The notes below the pieces were generated by a model. The model searched no databases and was not told where the DNA came from. It worked only from the letters and a program-made list of their open reading frames with translations. Both the position numbers and the translations under genes were made by a program. Below are positions 1-4,528 of a stretch of DNA of 7,511 nucleotides, one piece after another. The stretch lies in contig DAOWHZ010000050.1 in the NCBI GenBank assembly GCA_030641105.1, forward strand, positions 1 to 7,511, read 5' to 3'. Position 1 is the first letter of the stretch; each line of letters opens with the position of its first letter. This DNA is from a bacterium (GTDB lineage Bacteria > Patescibacteria > ABY1 > BM507 > VMTK01).

Positions 1-1
1 T

Positions 2-382
2 TGTCCGGATTATGGCGAGATTGGATTTGTCGGTGAATATAAAGAAGCAATGAAATTTGAAGATTTTTATAATTTAATTTGTGATGAGTTGGAAACTCAG
101 CCTTATATTATACCGGCTGGCAAGCGAAACATAAAAAGAGTCGGCATTATTTCCGGCGGAGCTTCGCCTGATTTTAAGCAGGCCGTTGAACTGGGAGCGG
201 ATACTTATTTATGTGGCGATGTGCGCGAGGAAGTAGTCGAAGCCGTCAAAGAAACTAAAATTAATTTTATAAATGCCGGTCATTATAATACGGAAAAATT
301 GGGTATTCAAAATTTAGGCGATCTAATTGCCAAAAAATTTAAAGTTAAAGTTGAGTTTATTGACATACCCTGCGACGTGTAA
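2..382 (+). CDS. NIF3/YbgI-like dinuclear metal-binding protein, C-terminal part (5' end outside window)
   Basis: The reading frame is open from base 2, so the ATG at 50 is internal and the gene starts upstream of the window; 126 residues are visible. They match the C-terminal half of the NIF3 (DUF34/YbgI) family: an opening 'GEIGFVGEY' segment, a beta-strand and glycine turn 'VGIISGGAS' at visible residues 47-55, 'GADTYLCGD' around 65-73, and the family signature 'GHYNTE' at 93-98. In YbgI-type proteins the His and Glu of this last motif bind the two-metal centre. Family members form toroidal oligomers; their biochemical role is unsettled (GTP cyclohydrolase-like or nucleotide-related hydrolase activities have been proposed). 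No truncation is seen at the C-terminus. The stop lies 28 nt before pheT on the same strand, so the two are probably co-transcribed. Family assignment is firm, function is not. Confidence 0.9.
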   Translation, partial: CPDYGEIGFVGEYKEAMKFEDFYNLICDELETQPYIIPAGKRNIKRVGIISGGASPDFKQAVELGADTYLCGDVREEVVEAVKETKINFINAGHYNTEKLGIQNLGDLIAKKFKVKVEFIDIPCDV

Positions 383-410
383 GATATTAGAAATTAAAAA
401 TTTTTAAAAT

Positions 411-2900
411 ATGTATTTATCTTTAAATTGGCTAAAAGATTTTGTGAACATACCGAAGTCAATCACTGCGGAAGAGTTGGGTTTGCGTTTAACCATGCAT
501 ACGGTAGAAATTGATTCGGTCGCTAAGCAAGCTGACAAGTTTACTAATATTGTTGTTGGTAAAATTTTAGAAATAAGACAGCATCCTGATGCTGATCGGC
601 TGCAAGTTGTAAAAGTACAGGTTGGCAAGGACAGCGCGAGGCATGACAGGATTGATCGCAATGGCGCCTTGGAAATAGTTTGCGGCGCGCCAAACATCAA
701 GGTAGGCCAAATGGTCCCGCTGGCTCTAGTTGGAGCCATGCTTCCTAATGGTTTGGAAATAAAGGAAGTTGAGGTTAGAGGCGTAAAATCAAGCGGCATG
801 CTTTGCGCTGAAGATGAGCTTGGTTTAGGCGATGATCATTCAAGAATAATGATTTTAAATGAAGGGCGACATAGCGGTATATCGCCTTCAAAGATTGGCC
901 AAAATTTAGGACAGTATTTAGGACTAAAAGATGTTATTTTTGAAGTTGATAATAAATCAATTACTCATCGGCCTGATTTATGGTCTCATTGTGGTATCGC
1001 GCGGGAAATTAGCGCGTTTTTGGGCGCCAAGTTTAAGGAATATAAATTGAATGAGAAATTATTTAAAGGAGCTGATGATGTAAAAATTGATGTCAAGGTT
1101 GAAGATTTTAAATTGTGCCCAAGATATATGGCGATTGTGATGGACGGAATTAAAGTAGAGCCATCACCAAAGTGGATGCAGGAGCGATTGATAGCGGTTG
1201 GCATGCGGCCGATTAATAATATTGTTGATATTACTAATTATGTGATGTTAGAACTGGGCCAACCATTACATGCTTTTGATAGAGATTTGGTAGATAAAAT
1301 AATTGTGCGTCGGGCTAAAGATAATGAAATTATGGAGACTTTGGATGGAGAGAAAAGAAAGTTAAATAAAGAAATATTAGTTATTGCTGATAGTCAAAAA
1401 CCGATTGCCATAGCTGGAGTTATGGGAGGGGTAAATAGTGAAATTAATAATGAAACAGATTCAATAATAATAGAGTCAGCTAATTTTGATTTTATTTCCA
1501 TTAGAAAAACCCAACAAAAGCTGGGCCTGCGTACTGAGTCTTCCATCCGTTTTGAAAAAGCGCTTGATCCGAATTTGTGTGAGATAGCAATAGCGCGAAC
1601 AGTTGAATTAGTGAAAAAAATATGCCCTAAAGCTAAGATGATAAGTAATTTAATGGATGAAAGGAAAATTAATTCCGCCAAGGCGGGACAGGGACCAATT
1701 AAGCTGGATTTGGATTGGTTAAACCAACGAATTGGCCAAGAAATTGAAAAAGATAAAGTAATTAAGATACTGGAAAGCTTGGGGTTTGGTGTTGAAAAAA
1801 ACATAAAAGACACTATAGGACACTCGGTGTCTGTAACGATTCCGACTTGGCGTGCCACTCGCGATATTTCAATTCCTGAAGATTTAGTTGAAGAAGTAGC
1901 CAGAATTTATGGCTTTAATAATCTAACGGCTAATATGCCTAGAGTAGCAATGGAAGCGCCAATTATTAATCAGGAGAAAATGCTTGAGAGAAAGATAAAA
2001 AATATATTATTTCAAGGTGTTGCTTTATCTGAAGTTTATAATTATTCTTTTGTTGGCCAGGAGCAATTAGAAAAATTGGGCATTGAAATTTCAGCTCATA
2101 TCAGATTAGCTAACCCGATTGCTACGCACCAGACAATGTTAAGGCAAAGTTTAGCGCCTAATTTGATTAACGATATTAAAGTTAATCAAATGAGATTTGA
2201 GCAAATTGGCTTATTTGAAATCGGTAATATTTATTTAAGCAATTTAGGGGAATTGGCAAAAGACGGGAAAGGAAAGGAGAAATTGCCATATCAAGAAAAG
2301 CGCATAGGCATTATTATGGCCGCGGATAAAAAAGAAGATATTTTTGCCAAGATAAAAGGCGCGGTTGATTATTTATTGTCTTCATTGGATTTAACTGTTG
2401 ATTTTAACCCAATTGAAATAACGCCGAATTGGGCTGATAAAAATATAAGCGCGAAAATTATTGTTGCTAAAAAGTATATTGGCTTAGCAACAAAGCTGGA
2501 TAATAAAATTGCTAAAAGTTTAAGCATTAAAAAAGAGGTGGGCATAGCTGAGATTAGTTTTAGGGAGCTATTTAATATAGTTGAAACGCAGGGCGTAAAG
2601 AAGTATCAGGAGTATGCTAAATTTCCGCCAGTAGTTCGGGATTTGGCTTTTGTAGTTAATGAGGAGATATTGTATAATGATATTAGAGATGAGATTATTG
2701 GCTTTGATGAGCTGATTAAAAGTGTTGAGTTGTTTGATGTTTATCAGGGCGGGAAGTTGGGAGCCGGTAAAAAGAATTTAGCTTTTCATATAATTTATCA
2801 AACTGATAAGACTTTAACGGCTGAAGAAGTTGATGAACTGCAGAAGGAATTAATAAAGCGTTTGGAAAAGAAATTTGAGGCGAAGATTAGGGATTTTTAG
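411..2900 (+). CDS. pheT: Phenylalanyl-tRNA synthetase beta subunit
   Basis: An 829-residue protein, within or slightly above the usual 780-830 range for bacterial PheT. With PheS it forms the cytosolic (alpha-beta)2 enzyme that charges tRNA-Phe; the beta subunit edits mischarged Tyr and binds tRNA. Visible in order: N-terminal 'MYLSLNWLKDFV'; an EMAP/OB tRNA-binding domain at about 40-150 ('HPDADRLQV', 'IVCGAPN', 'GMLCAEDELGLG'); 'NKSITHRPDLW…GIARE' at 181-199; the B3/B4 editing domain at about 230-410 ('RPINNIVDITNYVMLELGQP', 'GVMGGVNSEI'); the B5 domain at about 428-505 ('PTWRATRDISIPEDLVEEV'); a catalytic-like core; and the C-terminal FDX-ACB domain at 736-829 starting 'KFPPVVRDLAFVV'. 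The ATG at 411 begins the canonical N-terminus but has no SD; its 28-nt leader holds a 14-bp A/T palindrome (394-407). pheS is not the upstream neighbour. Four short stretches look like in-frame insertions (near residues 74-83, 152-160, 422-428 and 465-473). Confidence 0.98.
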   Translation: MYLSLNWLKDFVNIPKSITAEELGLRLTMHTVEIDSVAKQADKFTNIVVGKILEIRQHPDADRLQVVKVQVGKDSARHDRIDRNGALEIVCGAPNIKVGQMVPLALVGAMLPNGLEIKEVEVRGVKSSGMLCAEDELGLGDDHSRIMILNEGRHSGISPSKIGQNLGQYLGLKDVIFEVDNKSITHRPDLWSHCGIAREISAFLGAKFKEYKLNEKLFKGADDVKIDVKVEDFKLCPRYMAIVMDGIKVEPSPKWMQERLIAVGMRPINNIVDITNYVMLELGQPLHAFDRDLVDKIIVRRAKDNEIMETLDGEKRKLNKEILVIADSQKPIAIAGVMGGVNSEINNETDSIIIESANFDFISIRKTQQKLGLRTESSIRFEKALDPNLCEIAIARTVELVKKICPKAKMISNLMDERKINSAKAGQGPIKLDLDWLNQRIGQEIEKDKVIKILESLGFGVEKNIKDTIGHSVSVTIPTWRATRDISIPEDLVEEVARIYGFNNLTANMPRVAMEAPIINQEKMLERKIKNILFQGVALSEVYNYSFVGQEQLEKLGIEISAHIRLANPIATHQTMLRQSLAPNLINDIKVNQMRFEQIGLFEIGNIYLSNLGELAKDGKGKEKLPYQEKRIGIIMAADKKEDIFAKIKGAVDYLLSSLDLTVDFNPIEITPNWADKNISAKIIVAKKYIGLATKLDNKIAKSLSIKKEVGIAEISFRELFNIVETQGVKKYQEYAKFPPVVRDLAFVVNEEILYNDIRDEIIGFDELIKSVELFDVYQGGKLGAGKKNLAFHIIYQTDKTLTAEEVDELQKELIKRLEKKFEAKIRDF
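626..671. repeat. Candidate in-frame insertion in pheT OB domain (weak symmetry)
   Basis: Residues about 74-83 of PheT ('DSARHDRIDR') sit between 'VVKVQVG' and 'LEIVCGAPN'. From memory of the family, this loop is normally only a few residues long. The DNA is richer in G+C than its surroundings and has weak dyads: CAAGG (626-630) with CCTTG (667-671), and ATTG/CAAT at 651-662. The insertion call is by family comparison from memory, and the symmetry alone would not be convincing. Confidence 0.4.
861..889. repeat. Palindromic in-frame element in pheT
   Basis: A hairpin inside the coding sequence: GAAGG-GCGA (861-869) pairs with TCGC-CTTC (882-889) with one bulged G. Inside it, ATA (871-873) pairs with TAT (878-880) across one mismatch and a GCGG loop, giving about 11 pairs. 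It encodes 'GRHSGISPS' (residues 152-160), placed exactly between 'MILNE' and 'KIGQNLGQYLGLKD', two blocks that are normally almost continuous in PheT. The dyad is directly visible; that it is an inserted mobile-type element is inferred. Confidence 0.55.
1673..1688. repeat. GC palindrome in pheT (CCGCC-AA-GGCGG)
   Basis: CCGCC at 1675-1679 and GGCGG at 1682-1686 flank a 2-nt centre, with one G·T and one A-T pair outside, in an otherwise AT-rich gene. It encodes part of 'SAKAGQG' (residues 422-428) in the linker just before the B5 domain, a position that tolerates extra residues. Very similar short GC palindromes are what one would expect of a dispersed small repeat, but only one clear copy is in this window. 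Confidence 0.5.
1808..1832. repeat. Palindrome in pheT B5 domain (GACAC-TCG-GTGTC)
   Basis: A perfect 13-nt dyad at 1819-1831 (GACAC, loop TCG, GTGTC), with a second competing left arm AGACAC at 1808-1813 that can also pair with GTGTCT (1827-1832). It encodes part of 'IKDTIGHSV' (residues 465-473) in the B5 domain hairpin just before 'SVTIPTWRATRDISIPEDLVEE'. This beta-turn appears lengthened compared with typical PheT. The dyad is directly seen; the insertion is inferred. Confidence 0.45.
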
Positions 2901-2903
2901 CTC

Positions 2904-2996
2904 CTACGAAATTACAAATCAATTACAAATTTACGAATATTAATTTAAATATTTTTTCTGAAATTCGTAAATTTGTATTTAATTTGTAATTCGTAG
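2904..2996. repeat. Long imperfect inverted repeat filling the pheT–downstream spacer
   Basis: The left arm, 2904-2938, begins CTACGAAATTACAAAT and ends ACAAATTTACGAAT. The right arm, 2963-2996, begins ATTCGTAAATTTGT and ends TTTGTAATTCGTAG. The arms are reverse complements over about 34 bp with one bulged A and a few mismatches, around a 24-nt AT-only-like loop. The left arm itself contains AATTACAAAT twice (2910-2919 and 2921-2930). The element takes up nearly the whole spacer and stops 6 nt before the next ATG. There is no T-tract typical of an intrinsic terminator after the right arm, so it looks more like a MITE/REP-type repeat than a designed terminator. It would fold in the pheT transcript and could affect mRNA stability or access to the next start. 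Confidence 0.85.
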
Positions 2997-3002
2997 AATA
3001 TT

Positions 3003-3305
3003 ATGCTTGAAACATCTAAAGATTTATTAAACATTATAATCGCTGTTTCCATTTTCGGTTTAACGGTTTTTATTTGCTGGGCGATTTTTTATTTCGCGCA
3101 GATTTTGCGGCAGGTTTTTAAGGTGGCGAAAGAAATGCGGGAGAGATTGCATAAGGTTGATGAAGTGATACAATCTTTAAAAGAAAAGATTGAGCATAGC
3201 ACTTCGTATTTATTGTTGATTGGCGAGGGAATCAAGAAGCTGGTGGAGGTTGTTAAGGAGCATACAGGGAAAGAGAAGAAGAAAAAGGTGAGGAAGAATA
3301 AGTAA
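3003..3305 (+). CDS. Small single-pass membrane protein with coiled coil, unknown function
   Basis: A 100-residue protein of no family I can name. Residues about 8-32 form one strong hydrophobic segment (LLNIIIAVSIFGLTVFICWA and onward) likely to span the membrane. From about 36 to 90 there is an amphipathic, charged helix with heptad-like spacing (HKVDEVIQSLKEKIEH, then IGEGIKKLVEVVKEH), and the tail is very basic (KEKKKKVRKNK). The positive residues after the segment suggest a cytoplasmic C-terminus. Small proteins with this layout, loosely DUF948-like, are common next to housekeeping genes in reduced bacterial genomes. The ATG at 3003 has no SD and directly follows the long inverted repeat. 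An in-phase-broken coding remnant follows the stop, so the protein may have lost a C-terminal extension. Confidence 0.75.
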   Translation: MLETSKDLLNIIIAVSIFGLTVFICWAIFYFAQILRQVFKVAKEMRERLHKVDEVIQSLKEKIEHSTSYLLLIGEGIKKLVEVVKEHTGKEKKKKVRKNK

Positions 3306-3430
3306 GCAGAAGAACTGATTATTTAAACGCGCTTGAAGCCGCGCAAAACAATCCAAAAAACAAGAAATTTTTTAATTTAATGCTGGAATTTCTGCAGGAG
3401 AATTTTAATTTGTATAAGGAGCTGTATTAG
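3302..3430 (+). pseudogene. Start-less coding remnant (about 42 codons)
   Basis: A frame open from 3302 to the TAG at 3428-3430 reads SRRTDYLNALEAAQ, then NNPKNKKFFNLMLEFLQEN, then FNLYKELY. This has a protein-like, helix-forming composition, unlike random AT-rich sequence. No usable start codon lies in the first two thirds, and a TAA (3299-3301) closes the frame upstream. It overlaps the end of the preceding gene in another phase; inserting one base or deleting two near 3303-3304 would join the two as a longer protein ending with this helix. It is therefore either a broken C-terminal end of the membrane protein or the tail of a deleted gene. An ATG at 3380 would give only 16 residues. A chance ORF cannot be excluded. 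Confidence 0.35.
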
Positions 3431-3432
3431 TT

Positions 3433-3464
3433 GAAATAATAAAATAAGAGAAATAATAAAATAA
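3433..3464. repeat. 15-nt direct repeat before the terminator
   Basis: GAAATAATAAAATAA occurs at 3433-3447 and again, identical, at 3450-3464, separated by GA. It lies between the remnant's stop and the terminator stem and, read on the minus strand, supplies the T-rich sequence after the hairpin. It is probably a local tandem duplication. Confidence 0.7.
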
Positions 3465-3498
3465 AAAGAAGCCGGGAGCGGGATGCTCTCGGCTTTTT
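3464..3498. terminator. Bidirectional Rho-independent terminator
   Basis: The stem AAGCCGGGAGC (3469-3479) pairs with GCTCTCGGCTT (3485-3495) with a single G·U, around the loop GGGAT. T-tracts flank it on both strands: TTTTT at 3494-3498 for plus-strand transcripts, and CTTTTTATTTTATT on the minus strand. Outer A-T pairs can lengthen the stem to about 14 bp. It lies exactly between the convergent operons, and the minus-strand gene's stop (3503-3505) is only a few bases away, so it serves both. Confidence 0.93.
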
Positions 3499-3502
3499 GA
3501 GT

Positions 3503-4333
3503 TTAGTTTGGTATTATTCCAACAGTTTTTTTATAAATGCTAGCAGGTTGATTTTTTTCTCCTTCTTGAAAATATTTAACAGGCCAAGGATCAATGGAAA
3601 AGATAGATCGGGTAGGTTGAATTTGAATAATAAGAGGCCGTTGGCTTTCCGCAGAGCTTTCTTTTATATTATTTTTACATACTATAACAAACAGCTCTCC
3701 ATTATTATCAGGATATAAGGAATATGGAATCTCAACTGTTGGTTGGCTGTTTTTTAAGATAGCGCGAATTGCGATATCAAGAAATAAATCAAGTATTTCT
3801 TCACAGCTTGCCATTTGATCGTTCTCCGCTTTACAGTAATTTTTAATATCTTCCACTTTAATTCTTGAAGGCCGAGTTTTAATTATTTTTAAAATTTTTT
3901 CTTTAGGAAAAATAGTACTGTTTTCCGTAGTTGGAAGATGATCTGCAAATCCATTTTTGAGGTAACTAATACCAAGGCCAGTAATTTTTACACCTAATTT
4001 GCCGATAGCGCTAATTAGCTCTTGAACAGTGAGTCCACTAAAACGATACCCTGTAGCAAACGAAGGTATTACTTCCTTGATCCGTTCTTTGCAAATTTCT
4101 AAATTTAACAGCCTTGCTTTAAAGGTCGCAATATCAACTGCCTTTAATTTGTATTGGCTTACAATTGCATTTATACAATTTGGATCCCAATTAACTAACC
4201 ATCCAAAAAGTAAATGTGACCCAGGATTTTCAATCCACCACTGAAGAGGTGTTGACAAAGAACTTGAAATTCCGTGACCAAAATCACGCATAGCTTCTAC
4301 AACTTGTTCTGATGAAGGCTTACTGTTTTTCAT
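3503..4333 (-). CDS. Orphan 276-residue soluble protein, unknown function
   Basis: I do not recognise this protein. It has no signal peptide or clear membrane segment and a mixed alpha/beta composition. Visible traits: an N-terminal helix with an aromatic patch ('PLQWWIENPG', 29-38; 'LFGWLVNWDPN', 42-52); a helical middle (60-125); a lysine-rich region at 144-160 ('KEKILKIIKTRPSRIKVEDI') that reads like a small winged-helix or DNA-contacting helix but shows no definite motif; and a beta-rich C-terminal third (198-275) with 'LFVIVCK' and 'PLIIQIQP'. Four cysteines (53, 81, 168, 177, plus 219) are scattered, not in a finger pattern. The start is well fixed: AAAGGAG lies 7 nt upstream of the ATG, the only strong SD in the window. 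It has its own candidate promoter and ends at the shared terminator, so it is probably transcribed alone. That layout, and its lack of kinship with the housekeeping neighbours, suggests an accessory or acquired gene. Confidence 0.85.
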   Translation of the reverse strand: MKNSKPSSEQVVEAMRDFGHGISSSLSTPLQWWIENPGSHLLFGWLVNWDPNCINAIVSQYKLKAVDIATFKARLLNLEICKERIKEVIPSFATGYRFSGLTVQELISAIGKLGVKITGLGISYLKNGFADHLPTTENSTIFPKEKILKIIKTRPSRIKVEDIKNYCKAENDQMASCEEILDLFLDIAIRAILKNSQPTVEIPYSLYPDNNGELFVIVCKNNIKESSAESQRPLIIQIQPTRSIFSIDPWPVKYFQEGEKNQPASIYKKTVGIIPN

Positions 4334-4340
4334 GACAGAT

Positions 4341-4347
4341 CTCCTTT
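4341..4347 (-). promoter_or_regulatory. Strong Shine-Dalgarno site of the orphan gene
   Basis: The minus strand reads AAAGGAG, 7 nt before the ATG at 4333. It fixes the start and contrasts with pheT, topA and the 3003 gene, none of which has a recognisable SD. Confidence 0.85.
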
Positions 4348-4352
4348 CTTTT

Positions 4353-4374
4353 GCCCTTTTGGGCGATTTTGGGC
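4353..4374 (-). promoter_or_regulatory. GGGC/GCCC repeat cluster in the orphan's leader
   Basis: GCCC-TTTT-GGGC at 4353-4364 is a small hairpin, and TTTTGGGC is repeated at 4357-4364 and 4367-4374, so two GCCC blocks on the minus strand can compete for one GGGC. It lies just upstream of the SD. This could be an operator or a translational switch, but the 4-bp stems are short. Confidence 0.35.
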
Positions 4375-4383
4375 ATACCAGAT

Positions 4384-4402
4384 TTAGATTTATATAATCT
4401 AA
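4384..4402 (-). promoter_or_regulatory. 7-bp dyad in the orphan's leader, operator-like
   Basis: TTAGATT (4384-4390) and AATCTAA (4396-4402) form a perfect inverted repeat around TATAT. The size and symmetry fit the site of a dimeric repressor, and the centre contains a -10-like AT box. It lies between the candidate promoter and the gene, about 50-70 nt before the ATG. Function is inferred from position only; AT-rich DNA produces such dyads by chance fairly often. Confidence 0.35.
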
Positions 4403-4452
4403 TCCAGCTCTCCCTGTTTTAAGATAAAAAGAACTAAAAATTAATTGAGGTT

Positions 4453-4481
4453 ATATTAACAAAATAGATAAAAAAAGTCAA
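4453..4481 (-). promoter_or_regulatory. Candidate sigma-70-type promoter for the orphan gene
   Basis: On the minus strand TTGACT (4481-4476; 5 of 6 to the -35 consensus) is followed after 17 nt by TAATAT (4458-4453; 4 of 6 to the -10). The intervening T-run suits a bacterial promoter. Transcription would begin near 4446, giving a leader of about 110 nt containing the dyad and hairpin described above. It lies in the 195-nt spacer after topA's stop; no clear terminator for topA is visible there, so read-through from topA is also possible. Confidence 0.5.
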
Positions 4482-4528
4482 GTACAACAAACATTTGTGT
4501 AAATTGTTTATTTTTAGATATTATTTAT

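Noticed and set aside
394..407. TTAAAAATTTTTAA palindrome before pheT as a regulatory site.
   Set aside because: It is a simple A/T run in an AT-rich spacer, and perfect symmetry of this kind arises easily by chance.
404..799. Minus-strand open frame opposite the start of pheT, and similar antisense frames inside pheT, topA and the orphan gene.
   Set aside because: They lie wholly opposite convincing genes, have no SD or promoter, and their translations show no recognisable protein features.
3270..3310. Programmed -1 frameshift joining the 3003 gene to the downstream remnant.
   Set aside because: The remnant's frame is closed by TAA at 3299-3301 and the shift would have to occur exactly at the stop; no slippery heptamer is present.
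4487..4498. ACAAA-CA-TTTGT as a terminator for topA.
   Set aside because: The stem is only 5 bp and AT-only apart from two C-G pairs, the 2-nt loop is too small, and no T-run follows directly.
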